A stretch of 64,000 bases of DNA. It comes from Ktedonobacteria bacterium. GTDB lineage: Bacteria > Chloroflexota > Ktedonobacteria > Ktedonobacterales > JACDGC01. The stretch's first letter is position 1; the number at the start of each line of letters is the position of its first letter. Made by a program: the position numbers and the translations under genes. The notes beneath the pieces are model-generated. The model had not been told where the DNA came from, did not search any database, and saw only the letters and a program-made list of their open reading frames with translations. The stretch lies in contig DAIDGU010000026.1 of NCBI GenBank assembly GCA_027459785.1, positions 1 through 64,000 on the forward strand. Reading direction: 5' to 3'. This document shows, one piece after another, positions 7,359-16,522 of the stretch.

Positions 7359-8147
7359 ATGAGCGACGATCCCGCAATCGCGACGGTGTTGATGGATATG
7401 GATGGCGTGCTGGTGCGTGGCACGCAACTGGTCCCCGGCGCGGATGCCTTCATCGAGCGGCTGCGCGCCGCTGGCAAACGCTTCCAGGTGTTGACCAACA
7501 ATTCGATGTATACGCCGCGCGACTTACAGGCGCGGCTCCAGCGCATCGGCCTGCCAGTGCAGACGGAGGAACTCTTCACGTCGGGGCTGGCGACGGCGCA
7601 ATTCCTGCACCAACAACAGCCGAACGGCACAGCTTATGTGATCGGCGAATCGGGCCTGACGACCGCCATGCATGACGTGGGCTATGTGCTGACCGACACC
7701 CACCCGGACTATGTGGTCCTCGGCGAGACGATCACCTACAGTTTCCAGCGGCTCACCCAGGCGATCCGGCTGATCATGGGCGGCGCACGCTTCATCGCCA
7801 CCAATCCGGACGTGATCGGCCCGACGGAGACGGGCTTGATTCCCGCCACGGGCGCGGTGGCCGCGCTCATCGCCGAAGCGACCGGCGTCAAGCCCTATTA
7901 CGTTGGCAAGCCGAATCCGCTGATGATGCGCGCGGCGTTGCGCCGGCTGGGCGGCCACTCGGAGTCCTCCGTGATGATCGGCGACCGCATGGATACCGAT
8001 GTCGTCGCCGGCACAGAAGCAGGCATGCGTACGATCCTCGTACTCTCCGGCGTCACCAGCCGCGAGCAGGTCGAACGCTTCCCCTACCGCCCCACGCATA
8101 TCCGCGACTCCGTCGCCGCCATCGACCCCGCCACGCTCTTCGCGTGA
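7359..8147 (+). CDS. HAD-IIA family hydrolase (NagD-like phosphatase)
   Basis: The 262-residue protein has the class IIA HAD plan. [12 protein letters not shown] carries the two catalytic Asp residues, [12 protein letters not shown] is motif [10 protein letters not shown] supplies the Lys, and [18 protein letters not shown] is the metal-binding motif with conserved Asp residues. A cap domain lies between motifs II and III. Relatives act on 4-nitrophenyl phosphate, phosphoglycolate or nucleoside monophosphates. The ATG follows GTAGGAGG. It is probably co-transcribed with the PAP2 gene. Exact substrate is not deducible. Confidence 0.9.
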   Translation: MSDDPAIATVLMDMDGVLVRGTQLVPGADAFIERLRAAGKRFQVLTNNSMYTPRDLQARLQRIGLPVQTEELFTSGLATAQFLHQQQPNGTAYVIGESGLTTAMHDVGYVLTDTHPDYVVLGETITYSFQRLTQAIRLIMGGARFIATNPDVIGPTETGLIPATGAVAALIAEATGVKPYYVGKPNPLMMRAALRRLGGHSESSVMIGDRMDTDVVAGTEAGMRTILVLSGVTSREQVERFPYRPTHIRDSVAAIDPATLFA

Positions 8148-8222
8148 TCGCAACGACGCACGGAGGCAATCCCCATAAGGCAAGCGGGCAGATGGGAATA
8201 CGATGGGGACGGGCGAGCGATG

Positions 8223-8294
8223 GCCATCCGAACGGGAGCCGGCGGGGCCATCCGAACAGGAGCCGGCGGGGCCATCCGAACGGGAGCCGGCGGT
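8223..8294. repeat. Three tandem 24-bp units
   Basis: Three near-identical units beginning GCCATCCGAACGGGAGCCGG stand head to tail (8223, 8247, 8271). The last runs directly into the left arm of the family A element at 8289. Confidence 0.9.
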
Positions 8295-8470
8295 TGAAAC
8301 CGCGCCTGAACGCCTGATGGCGACGAAACCCGTCTACACGGGTTTCCATCATACCCGACCGTACCGCGTTCCCCCCACGCATCGTTCCCATACGCGGGGA
8401 CGTTGGCCGGTTGGCAACCCGCGACGGCGGGTTTCGTCGCCGGAGGCGTTCAGGCGCGGTTTCAACCGCC
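8289..8470. repeat. Family A element, full 182-bp copy
   Basis: Inverted ends GGCGGTTGAAACCGCGCC and GGCGCGGTTTCAACCGCC enclose hairpins AACCCGT-CTAC-ACGGGTT (8327-8344) and AACCCGC-GACG-GCGGGTT (8416-8433), separated by a unique centre. The reverse complement of this copy matches 14558-14741 almost throughout, so the two are the same element in opposite orientation. A family B piece follows at 8514-8548. Confidence 0.9.
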
Positions 8471-8602
8471 GGCCCGTCCCCGCCAACCGTCCCCCGCCGC
8501 ATCCCCCTTTCGTGGCTTTTCGTCCCCTTCGTGGCCTTCGTGTTCCCGTCCCGCCCGCCCAGCCCTGGCACGGCGTTCGCCCGATCATGTCGTCACCGGG
8601 CA

Positions 8603-11113
8603 TCAATCGCCTGCACTGGTCTGTGGCAGGCAAAACGAGAAGGTTGATCCCTGGCCGGGCGCGCTCTCGACCCAGATCTCGCCGCCCATCGCCTCGATGT
8701 AGCGCCGGCAGATATACAGGCCCAGGCCGGTGCCGCGCACCGAAGTCGTCAGCGCCAGCCGCACGAATTTGGCGAAGAGGCGCTTCTGGTTGGCGGCGTT
8801 GATGCCGATGCCCTGATCATGCACGCTCACCACCACCCACGGCCCCGATTTCGGCGTGACGTTGATCACCTGCGCCTCGTCGCTCTCGTCGTCCGGTGCG
8901 CCGCGTTCGCGGGGGAGCGCCAGCAACTCAGCGGCGCTTTTCACCGCCGCCGTCACGGTGATCTGCGCGTTCGGCGCGGAGTATTTCGCCGCGTTCACCA
9001 GCAGGTTCGAGATGACATGGCGCAGCCGGTCCTGGTCGCTCAGCACCCATAGGTCGCTTGGCACGGTGGATTGCACTCCATGATTTTCGGCGGCGAGCAA
9101 GCCGGACGTGATCTCCTCTGCCAATTGGACCGTAGTGGCGATATTCACCGGCACCAGCGGCGGCAACTGCACGCTCTTGGTGCGCCACGACTCAGTGAGC
9201 GTGTCCATCATGTCTTTCAGTTGCTCGGTGGCGCGCATGATCTCGCCGGCCCAGTGCTTGGCTTGCTCCGGCGTCATCGCCTCGTAGCGCCGCTGGATCA
9301 ACCAACTGAACCCCTGGATCGCGCTCATCGGCGTGCGGAACTCGTGCGAGGCCGTCAAGATGAACTCGTCCTTGAGGCGATCCAATTCGCGCAACTGGGC
9401 GTAGGTGCGGGCGTTGTTGAGCGCGGAGGCGGCGACATGACCCAGCGCCATCAGGTTCATCGTTTCCGCTGGCGAAAAGAGGCCGCGCTGATCGGGCGCG
9501 TACACCGCCAGCAGGCCCAGCACGCGGTCGTGGCGCGTCACGCTCTCCTTGTGGATGACGGGAGCCAGCAGCATCGCGCGCACGTTGTAGCGTTCCAGCA
9601 GCGTGCCGATCGCGTCGCCGCGCTTATAATCGGTCGTCAGGTCTTCCAGGGACTGCGACTGGCCCTCCACCGCCAGCCGGCGTCGGCCAGCGCCGACGGG
9701 GAAACGCTGGCCGATCAGGGCGGGATAGGGATGGTCTTTGTTTTGGGCGATACTGCGGATCACCAGTTCGTCGCTCTGTGGCACGTATTCGATATAGGCA
9801 CAGACCTGGCCGCGCGTCAGTTCCGAGGCTTGCTCCACGAGATCGTAAACGATGGTCTCCACTTCCAGGGTCGCGTTCAGCCCCAACAGCGCGTTATTCA
9901 GCACGGCTAGGGCGCGCTCGCTGTCGCTGCTGGTGTTGCCCGCCGTCTTGCGCGCGTTGCGCATCTGTGCGTGTTCGATGGCCAGGCCGATGAAGCGCCC
10001 CGCCATTTCGAGCAGCGCCACCTGATCGGGCGTGTAGGCATTCGCGCGCTGGCTGGCGACGAGCAGCGCGCCCACCACGCCGGAAGGCGCTTTCACCGGC
10101 ACGAACAATTGCGAGGCCATATACTCGCCGCTGCCCCAGTTGCGTTGCCGCAGTTGGGATTGGGCCGCGCGCTCCTCGTCGGTGATGAGCGTGACCGAAC
10201 GCCCATGCCGCACCCACTGCCACCACGGCACCTGATCTTCCCGCAAGCTGAACGGCGCATAGCGCATGCCGCTATCGACGACCGCATAATACGCCAATAA
10301 GGTTTCCACCCCCATCAGATGGGGGACCACCAACGCGAAGACCTGAGTATCCAGCATGCCGCTGATGGCGACGCGAATGCGCTCGGCGAAGGTCTCGAAG
10401 AAGTTCTCGGTGTCGATATAGCTGGGTACGTCGCTGGTCAGCTCTTGCAACAAGGCGACGAGGCGGCGATGGCGATATTCCTGGCGTTCCACCTGCGCCA
10501 GTTGCAGGGCCAGCGCGATATTCTGCGCCTGGGCTTGCAGCAGCAGCAGTTGGTTTTGGGAGAAGCGCCACTGGGGATCGTTGACGTAGACATACAGCAC
10601 GCCGATGATCACAGGTTCATGCAGCACGGCATCCTGCTCGCTGATCGGCGCGAAGATCGGCACCCCCATGTACCAGGGGGCGGGGATGTCTTCCGGCGCG
10701 TTCTGGATGGCCGGCAACCCCCGCACTTCCTCGCCACTGAGGATTCGCCCCTCGCCAACATGCCAGATGGTGCCGATGAGCCGTTCGCCACGGTGATAGA
10801 CACGCCAGGGCTGCGCGGCAAGTTGCGTCGTCGCCGCATCATCAACGGGATAGCCAGCGGCAGGCGTAGGATGCGTCGGGTGCAGTGGACGCGAGCGCGA
10901 CCCGCGCAACATGGTCGCTTGCGCGCGGGGATGGACCTGGCGGACGCGCACGATCATCACCTTGCGGCTGTCATCCACTGTGGCGATGCCCCCACCGTCC
11001 GCGTTCACGACCTCGATGGCGCGCTGGATCGCGCGTTCATAGAGCGCGGCGTCCGGCCCATCGGCGGGCATCACCGGGGGCGGTGACGATCCTGTTGCAC
11101 CAGTGCGTGTCAT
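8603..11113 (-). CDS. GAF-domain sensor histidine kinase
   Basis: An 836-residue cytoplasmic-looking kinase. Roughly the first 180 residues, 190-350 and 380-540 each read as GAF-type sensory modules. The HisKA dimerisation helix has the phospho-acceptor in LTASHEFRTPMSAI (His590). The ATPase domain shows the N box (LLVNAAKYS), G1 (DQGIG), F (FAKFVR) and G2 (GTGLGLYI). No membrane helix is seen, so it probably senses an internal signal or binds a small ligand. The ATG at 11113 is chosen over 11197 because AAGGGGAAGG lies just before it; the longer frame covers the promoter. No response regulator is adjacent; the nearest is at 17330. It is divergent from the secreted-protein cluster, which may be its target, though that is inference. 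Confidence 0.92.
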   Translation of the reverse strand: MTRTGATGSSPPPVMPADGPDAALYERAIQRAIEVVNADGGGIATVDDSRKVMIVRVRQVHPRAQATMLRGSRSRPLHPTHPTPAAGYPVDDAATTQLAAQPWRVYHRGERLIGTIWHVGEGRILSGEEVRGLPAIQNAPEDIPAPWYMGVPIFAPISEQDAVLHEPVIIGVLYVYVNDPQWRFSQNQLLLLQAQAQNIALALQLAQVERQEYRHRRLVALLQELTSDVPSYIDTENFFETFAERIRVAISGMLDTQVFALVVPHLMGVETLLAYYAVVDSGMRYAPFSLREDQVPWWQWVRHGRSVTLITDEERAAQSQLRQRNWGSGEYMASQLFVPVKAPSGVVGALLVASQRANAYTPDQVALLEMAGRFIGLAIEHAQMRNARKTAGNTSSDSERALAVLNNALLGLNATLEVETIVYDLVEQASELTRGQVCAYIEYVPQSDELVIRSIAQNKDHPYPALIGQRFPVGAGRRRLAVEGQSQSLEDLTTDYKRGDAIGTLLERYNVRAMLLAPVIHKESVTRHDRVLGLLAVYAPDQRGLFSPAETMNLMALGHVAASALNNARTYAQLRELDRLKDEFILTASHEFRTPMSAIQGFSWLIQRRYEAMTPEQAKHWAGEIMRATEQLKDMMDTLTESWRTKSVQLPPLVPVNIATTVQLAEEITSGLLAAENHGVQSTVPSDLWVLSDQDRLRHVISNLLVNAAKYSAPNAQITVTAAVKSAAELLALPRERGAPDDESDEAQVINVTPKSGPWVVVSVHDQGIGINAANQKRLFAKFVRLALTTSVRGTGLGLYICRRYIEAMGGEIWVESAPGQGSTFSFCLPQTSAGD

Positions 11114-11175
11114 ATTGCCTTCCCCTTTATCGGCCACCATCGTGTACGTAGATCGTATTCTGTACTTTATTATAA

Positions 11176-11204
11176 ACGATAACACGCGGGGAGCCACTGG
11201 TCAA
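11176..11204 (-). promoter_or_regulatory. Possible promoter of the GAF kinase
   Basis: On the minus strand TTGACC (11199-11204), a 17-base spacer and TATCGT (11176-11181) precede the kinase. A perfect TATAAT lies a few bases further downstream and could serve as an alternative -10. Confidence 0.4.
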
Positions 11205-11266
11205 TCATACGTGCCGTCGGGCGAGAGATGGCACATGCGATCGGGGTGTAGGTGCGCGGGGACGGC

Positions 11267-11330
11267 GGCCGGTTGGCAACCCGCGTCGGCGGGTTTCGTC
11301 GCGGAGCGTTCAGGCGCGGTTTCAACCGCT
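11267..11330. repeat. Family A element, half copy
   Basis: It holds only the right half: GGCCGGTTGGC, hairpin AACCCGC-GTCG-GCGGGTT, then GGCGCGGTTTCAACCGC. It has the same order and orientation as 8405-8470. Surrounding bases 11205-11454 carry no gene. Confidence 0.85.
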
Positions 11331-11454
11331 GGCTCGTCCCGTCCGCTGGCTCCCTGGCACACGGGCAACCGCCCGCCATCCCGCGCCCCTTGCGCAAGGA
11401 CAACCGTCGATCATAGTATCATCGTCCATGCGCAATCATGTGGCGTTGATCTCA

Positions 11455-11483
11455 TTGCAGATCGGATCGCTGGATGCTACAGT
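11455..11483 (+). promoter_or_regulatory. Promoter for the secreted-protein cluster
   Basis: TTGCAG (11455-11460), a 17-base spacer ending TGC and TACAGT (11478-11483) form a good extended sigma-70-type promoter 50 bases ahead of the ATG at 11534. Confidence 0.5.
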
Positions 11484-11533
11484 ATAGGAGAGCGAGGCCA
11501 TATCCGGCAGGATGATCGAACGGGAGTGATGCG

Positions 11534-12718
11534 ATGCGCTGTGGGAATTGTGGACACAAGTTGACGGGGGCGGCACTGGCGCTGGGGTACTGTCCCCATT
11601 GCGGCGTGGAGCTGCGCAAAGACATGGGCGCAGCCTCGCCGGAGGCACTGGTACAAGAAGAATATGCGTCACCGCCCGATCGCGTCAGCGCGGCACCTCC
11701 CATGCCGGCGTTGCCCCCACCCGCGGACTATGCCCCGCCGCGCACGTCGGTGCCGCACCCATCGCTGATGACATTCCCACCGACACCCCCGCCAGGATCG
11801 CTGCCGACAACCAACGGCCAGACGCCGCCCGCTGCTAATATCCCGCCGGCAGCGCCACGTCCGCCGCTGATCGTCTCTTCCGCGCGCACGTCTGCGCCCC
11901 TGCCAGCCCCGCCACCACCACCCCAGGCACCGTTGGCCACGCCTGCGGTGGTGAACGCCGCGCCGCCCGTGATGACCAGCCCACCGCGCAAGGGAACGGC
12001 TGCGCCAGCGATCATCGGCACGCTTTTCGTGCTGCTGGCGCTCGTGCTGGGCGGCCTCTTCGTCGCTGGCAATAACGGGCAGGGGCCGCTGGCGGCGTTC
12101 GTTCGTAACGGTCACACCACCGCTGGCGTGTCGGGAACCAGCCCAACCACGGTGCCGACAACCGCACCGGTGTCAACCACCGCGCCCACGGCCACGGCGA
12201 TCCCACCGACCGCGACGCCCGTGCCGCCGACAGCCACACCCCAGCCAACCGTGCCGCCGCCGCCGACCGGCTTCTTCACGTTCACCAGCACGGACGGCGT
12301 TTTCGGCTTGAACTACGCCACCGACTGGACAACCGGCAATACCCCGCAAGGCAGCTTCACCGATTTCAGCTTCGCCTCGCCGACGACTTCTTTCGAGAAA
12401 GTGGACGTAGACGAATTCACCAGCCCGATCCAAACCAACGCCATCGTCACCAGCGTGCGCAACTACGCGGCTAGCTCGAATGGCACAAATGTGACGGTGA
12501 CGCAGGATGCCACGTCCCAACAGATCGGCACGAACACGTGGATGACCGCCATCGCCACGTATAGCGCCAACGATGGGGAACACAAGGTCATCGGCCTGGC
12601 GATCAATCATGGCACGACCGGCGTCCTGTTCTTCTACGATGCGCCGATCGGGTCATATCACACCGACCCTGGCTCGATCTATGATACGATGGTGAAGTCC
12701 TTCACATTCCTGCACTGA
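11534..12718 (+). CDS. Zinc-ribbon / membrane-anchored extracytoplasmic protein
   Basis: A 394-residue protein in four parts. A zinc ribbon (CGNCG at 3-7, CPHCG near 21) is followed by about 120 residues of Pro/Ala-rich linker, one membrane helix (IIGTLFVLLALVLGGLFVAG) and a Thr/Pro-rich linker of TATP type. The outer domain of about 140 residues begins FFTFTSTDGVFGLNYATDW and ends in SFTFLH. The zinc ribbon would be cytoplasmic and the C-terminal domain outside. That domain recalls PsbP-like or similar surface folds that occur in Chloroflexota, but the assignment is loose. GGGAG precedes the ATG. The next two genes have the same outer-domain pattern. Confidence 0.75.
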   Translation: MRCGNCGHKLTGAALALGYCPHCGVELRKDMGAASPEALVQEEYASPPDRVSAAPPMPALPPPADYAPPRTSVPHPSLMTFPPTPPPGSLPTTNGQTPPAANIPPAAPRPPLIVSSARTSAPLPAPPPPPQAPLATPAVVNAAPPVMTSPPRKGTAAPAIIGTLFVLLALVLGGLFVAGNNGQGPLAAFVRNGHTTAGVSGTSPTTVPTTAPVSTTAPTATAIPPTATPVPPTATPQPTVPPPPTGFFTFTSTDGVFGLNYATDWTTGNTPQGSFTDFSFASPTTSFEKVDVDEFTSPIQTNAIVTSVRNYAASSNGTNVTVTQDATSQQIGTNTWMTAIATYSANDGEHKVIGLAINHGTTGVLFFYDAPIGSYHTDPGSIYDTMVKSFTFLH

Positions 12719-12848
12719 GCATGTGTGGCATACTGGGGCCAAAGGCGACCGGCACCTACAGCGCCAGCCCGTCGTGCATTCAGGCCAAGGTCATGCGTAT
12801 ACCTCGCGTAGCGAGATACCTGGCCGCACATGAATGGAGTACCTTTGT

Positions 12849-13772
12849 ATGCGATTTCAGCCGATCCTGTTGATGGCGCTGCCGCCCAGCGATGACGACC
12901 TCACCGTGCCGGGCGCATCGTATCGACCAGAATACAATTTGCCGGATATCAGCGATGGCACACAGCCGTTAACCTCGCCGTACCTGGGCGACGCGGGTGC
13001 GCCGCCCCCACCACCGCCGACCGGCCCCGCGCCGCTGTGGCGACCGGCACCGCCGCCGTTGCCGCGCGCCTCCGCGCCAGGCCGCCAGGGCGGGCTGATC
13101 GCCGTCGCTGCCGTGCTGGTAGCTGTGGCGCTGCTCGCCTTCGCGGGCGTCGCCTTCGCGCTGAGCCAGGCGAGCGGGAATCCTTCACATCCCACCGTCG
13201 CGCATGGTGCTACGGCCACGCCGCGCCCCGGTGCCACGGCCACCAGCGCGCCCACGGTCGCGCCCACCACCGCGCCCACCGCCATTCCTACCAGCAGTTC
13301 GCAGAATCTGCCGCCCGCGCCGCCAGGTTTCACCGGCTACACGTCCAGCGACGGCATTTGGGGGCTGAACTACCCGCAAGGCGCGGATATTCAGACATCA
13401 ATGACGCCGACACAGCGCGGGAACGTGCCGACAACAGCCTTCGCGCTGGACTATGGGGCCACCTTCACCGTTTTCGACCTGCCGCATTCCGCGAATAAAA
13501 CGCAGCAGGTGATCAGCATGGTCGCCTCCGCGCTGCACGCTGACAATCTCCAGATCTTCGACACAGGCAACCTGCCGACGCCGAATATCACCTGGCAGAT
13601 CGTGCGCGTCTCAGGAACGGTCGATGACCAGCCGATCCAGGCAACCTTGCTGTATACGATCCATAACGGCGGGGCGACGGTCATCAGCATGAGCACCACG
13701 CCGGATCAATATGCGACCGCGAACGACATGCTGTTCCAGCCGATGATCCTCAGTTTCACCTATCTCACCTAA
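12849..13772 (+). CDS. Membrane-anchored extracytoplasmic protein, paralogue 2
   Basis: The 307-residue product lacks a zinc ribbon. It has about 75 Pro-rich cytoplasmic residues, a membrane helix (LIAVAAVLVAVALLAFAGVA), a Thr/Ala/Pro linker, then an outer domain starting GFTGYTSSDGIWGLNYPQG and ending ILSFTYLT. Opening and closing motifs match the protein encoded at 11534. The ATG at 12849 is preferred since GGAG (12836-12839) is 9 bases upstream; the ATG at 12834 overlaps that site. Between this gene and the previous one (12719-12848) nothing but an imperfect inverted repeat around CTCGCGTAGCGAG is seen. Likely one operon with its neighbours. Confidence 0.75.
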   Translation: MRFQPILLMALPPSDDDLTVPGASYRPEYNLPDISDGTQPLTSPYLGDAGAPPPPPPTGPAPLWRPAPPPLPRASAPGRQGGLIAVAAVLVAVALLAFAGVAFALSQASGNPSHPTVAHGATATPRPGATATSAPTVAPTTAPTAIPTSSSQNLPPAPPGFTGYTSSDGIWGLNYPQGADIQTSMTPTQRGNVPTTAFALDYGATFTVFDLPHSANKTQQVISMVASALHADNLQIFDTGNLPTPNITWQIVRVSGTVDDQPIQATLLYTIHNGGATVISMSTTPDQYATANDMLFQPMILSFTYLT

Positions 13773-13793
13773 TTTCGCGTAGGGGGACGGCCT

Positions 13794-14501
13794 ATGGTGC
13801 CGCGATCAACGACGCAGACACCGATTATCTCTGGCGTGGAACCCCAGGGGCGACCTGGCATGGCGGCGGCTGGTGTCATCGTGATGCTGGCCGGGTTGAT
13901 CGCGCTGGGGCTGGCGGGGGGCGGTGTGCTGCCGCTGCCCACGGCGACCAGTGGGCCGGCAGTGACCATCGGCAATCCCTTCGCGCCCACGGCGACGGGC
14001 CTGACGCCCAGCGGCTCCCAACCGGCGGGTTTCGCGCCCTATAGCGATAGCCAGGGGCGCTTCGCCCTCTTCCTCTCGACCGCGTGGGCCGGCAAAGCGA
14101 ATACCCTATCCATTGCTGGCCAGACCACACCAGCGGTAACTTTTACGCCCAAGCCCACCGTGCAGCCAAGCTGGCAGATCATTTTCCCCGCGAACACGTT
14201 TCCCGCCAGCGGCCTCGCTTATATCAAAGCATTGACGGCCATCATCACCGCGCAGGGCGGCAGCAATGTCACGCCAGTACAGGGGCCGGCCATGATCACC
14301 GCCGGGCGCTACCAATGGTCGCGGCTGGACGTGACGGCGCACCTGAAAAGCGGGTTGGTGGTGCATAGCGCCGCTTTCGTGCAAACACTGCCCAGCGGGC
14401 AAAGCGTGCTCGTCATCGCCACCGCGCAAGATTTCACCTTCAGCGCCATCGAGCAGCAGGATTTCACGCCGATGCTGACCAGCTTGAATCTCAAAGGGTA
14501 A
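13794..14501 (+). CDS. Membrane-anchored extracytoplasmic protein, paralogue 3
   Basis: A 235-residue protein of similar plan but shorter: about 22 cytoplasmic residues, a helix (AAAGVIVMLAGLIALGLAGG), a Thr/Pro linker and an outer domain beginning AGFAPYSDSQGRFALFLSTAW. The start of the domain aligns by pattern with those of the two preceding genes, while the rest has diverged. GGGGGA sits before the ATG and the gap to the previous stop is only 21 bp, which supports one transcript. Function unknown; ligand capture or envelope sensing would fit the layout. Confidence 0.7.
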   Translation: MVPRSTTQTPIISGVEPQGRPGMAAAGVIVMLAGLIALGLAGGGVLPLPTATSGPAVTIGNPFAPTATGLTPSGSQPAGFAPYSDSQGRFALFLSTAWAGKANTLSIAGQTTPAVTFTPKPTVQPSWQIIFPANTFPASGLAYIKALTAIITAQGGSNVTPVQGPAMITAGRYQWSRLDVTAHLKSGLVVHSAAFVQTLPSGQSVLVIATAQDFTFSAIEQQDFTPMLTSLNLKG

Positions 14502-14557
14502 CAGAGGGCAACGGGGCGAGGCGGGGATGGCGGGCGGGGGACGGCGGGGGACGAGCG

Positions 14558-14741
14558 GGCGGTTGAAACCGCGCCTAAGCGCCTAGCGGCGACGAAACCC
14601 GCCGTCGCGGGTTGTCAACAGGCCAACGTCACCGCGTAATAGGAGCGATGCGTTGGGGGGAATGCGGTACGGTCGGGTATGATGGAAACCCGTGTAGACG
14701 GGTTTCGTCGCCGGAGGCGGTCAGGCGCGGTTTCAACCGCC
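14558..14741. repeat. Family A element, full 184-bp inverted copy
   Basis: Same element as 8289-8470 but in reverse orientation. Ends are GGCGGTTGAAACCGCGCC and GGCGCGGTTTCAACCGCC, with inner hairpins AACCCGC-CGTC-GCGGGTT and AACCCGT-GTAG-ACGGGTT. The pair bracket 6.1 kb containing the kinase and the secreted-protein operon. Bases 14742-14816 carry further arm-like fragments (CAACCGCCCGCCGTCCCCG twice). Confidence 0.9.
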
Positions 14742-14816
14742 CGCCGTCCCCGCGTATCACCAACCGCCCGCCGTCCCCGCGCGTCTGCCCCCGCCCGCCG
14801 CTCTTCGCGTCGCCGG

Positions 14817-15980
14817 CTACTTACAGGCGATCTGCACTGATACCGGCGCTTCGCCGCCGTCCTGATCGGTGAAGGTCACGGTCGGTGTGCTTTTCGCACT
14901 ACTGGGCAAGGTCGCTGTCACTGTGATCGATTGAGGCGGTTGCCCGGCATCTTGGCTGCCACTCGCAGGATTCAAGGTGATGCTGGGATCGCTTGCGGTG
15001 GCTTGCCAGTTGAGCGTGCCGCCGCCAGTGTTGGCAAGCGTCAATTCCGAGTCTGTGCCGGGGCAGGCCATATGGATCTGGGTGGGATTGACGGACATGA
15101 TGGGCGACGTTGGGGGCGGCGTGCTGGGCGAGGAGGTGGCGGACGGCACGGGCGTGACGGTGGGCGACGGCTGCGGCGTGGGTGTCGGCGGGCCACCATA
15201 AGGTGTCGAAGTCGGCACAAAGGTGGGGGTGACTTGGTTGAAAGGCAGCGGCGTGGGATTGGGATTCTGCGTGGGGAAGCCCAGCCCCGTCGGCTGCGTC
15301 GGGCCGGGGGTGATGTGATTGCCGCTCACCTGCGTCGGCGCGGTCCCCAGGTTCACGCCCGTGAAGCCACGCAGCAAGGAACTGGTCGCGGCGATGGTGC
15401 AGAGCAAAACCATGAAGATGGCGACGGCGATGCCGGCCAACAAGCCGGCGGGTGGCACGTGCAGCGCCTTTGGTCCGACGGGGTCGGCCAGGCGGCCTGT
15501 CGTGCGCGAGGCGCGTACTGTTTGCAGGCGTGTCTGGGTATCTTGCAGGGGGCCGGGCGCGAAGCGGGGCCAGGGGGGGGCCGGTGTGACTACCGTCGGC
15601 GGATCAAGCGGTGGCGCGAACGGCACGGTCGGCCAACTGGCCGCCAAAGCTTCTGCCGGCCCGCCATCAGGATCTTTGCCCGGTACAGGGGCCAGCGGCG
15701 GCACATTGCCCGCTGTGGCGGCGGCAGGTGGATGTGCATCGGCGAGCGCATCAGTGGGAACGGTCGCGCCGGCAACGGCGTCGGTCGGGAGGGTCGCTGG
15801 TTCAACGACAGGACTGCCAGCGGCGGGTGGCTCGCCAGGGCCAGGCACGATCTGTGTCCGCTGGGGTGTCTCGATGACATCACCGAATGGGCTGATCTGC
15901 GCGCCGCACTGCGGACACACCCCACTATCCAGCGCGGCCTCCGGTAACGGTGCGTTACAATTGCCACAGTGAAACTCCAT
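14817..15980 (-). CDS. Zinc-ribbon / membrane / Ig-like surface protein
   Basis: The 387-residue protein begins with a zinc ribbon (CGNCN...CPQCG), continues with about 170 Pro/Ala-rich residues and a membrane helix (LLAGIAVAIFMVLLCTIAAT), then a Thr/Pro linker with repeated PTP/TPT. The last 90 residues start SVNPTQIHMACPG and contain LTLANTGGGTLNWQATA and SITVTATLP. This is the pattern of BACON or other Ig-like beta-sandwich domains used for surface or carbohydrate contact. GGAGGGGTGA precedes the ATG. It faces the plus-strand cluster tail to tail and shares its design, so the four proteins probably work at the same envelope site (inference). Confidence 0.75.
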   Translation of the reverse strand: MEFHCGNCNAPLPEAALDSGVCPQCGAQISPFGDVIETPQRTQIVPGPGEPPAAGSPVVEPATLPTDAVAGATVPTDALADAHPPAAATAGNVPPLAPVPGKDPDGGPAEALAASWPTVPFAPPLDPPTVVTPAPPWPRFAPGPLQDTQTRLQTVRASRTTGRLADPVGPKALHVPPAGLLAGIAVAIFMVLLCTIAATSSLLRGFTGVNLGTAPTQVSGNHITPGPTQPTGLGFPTQNPNPTPLPFNQVTPTFVPTSTPYGGPPTPTPQPSPTVTPVPSATSSPSTPPPTSPIMSVNPTQIHMACPGTDSELTLANTGGGTLNWQATASDPSITLNPASGSQDAGQPPQSITVTATLPSSAKSTPTVTFTDQDGGEAPVSVQIACK

Positions 15981-16100
15981 CGCGCGCTCACCCCTCCATT
16001 GCTTGGCAGATATGTTACCTGCTCAGCCTACTCGAATTTTGAAAAAAGTCAAGCACCTGGGCCGTATGGTTCATACATTCCCTAAAAAAGGACACCAACC

Positions 16101-16439
16101 ATGACGAGCACCCCTGACCTGCGGTTGCAATGGTCCAGCGCCTACCAACCCGCGTGGGATGACGATGCCGCTGCGTATGTAGCGGCGGGGCTGGTCGGCT
16201 GGGGACGCAGCCGGCGTCTGCTGCGCGCCGACGATCCCGCGCGGCACTACAAAGCGTACATAGGAGTCCATCACAGTGATCCAGCCCAATGGGGCCGGTC
16301 AGGGGAGCCAGCCGCGAAGTTTTTCCTCTCGCTCTTCCTGCGCGGTCGCACGGTCGCCTTCCGCACCTACGCGCGCTTCCCCGCTGCGCTGACCGATCTG
16401 CGTGCCTATCACGCTAGCTTGCCTCCTGCGCAAGCATAG
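16101..16439 (+). CDS. Hypothetical protein
   Basis: A 112-residue basic protein with an AAAGGA ribosome site before the ATG. Visible features are an aromatic-rich N-terminus (LQWSSAYQPAWDDDAAAYVA) and a C-terminal stretch FFLSLFLRGRTVAFRTYARF that is amphipathic rather than a clear membrane helix. No family is recognised. It is followed after 83 bp by another unknown gene on the same strand. Confidence 0.55.
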   Translation: MTSTPDLRLQWSSAYQPAWDDDAAAYVAAGLVGWGRSRRLLRADDPARHYKAYIGVHHSDPAQWGRSGEPAAKFFLSLFLRGRTVAFRTYARFPAALTDLRAYHASLPPAQA

Positions 16440-16522
16440 TGGGCAGGCCGGCGTCGGCTACGGCTCGCCCCCTTGGCACGTATGATACAATAGGGACAGC
16501 AGAGCAAAACAGGGGAGCGATC

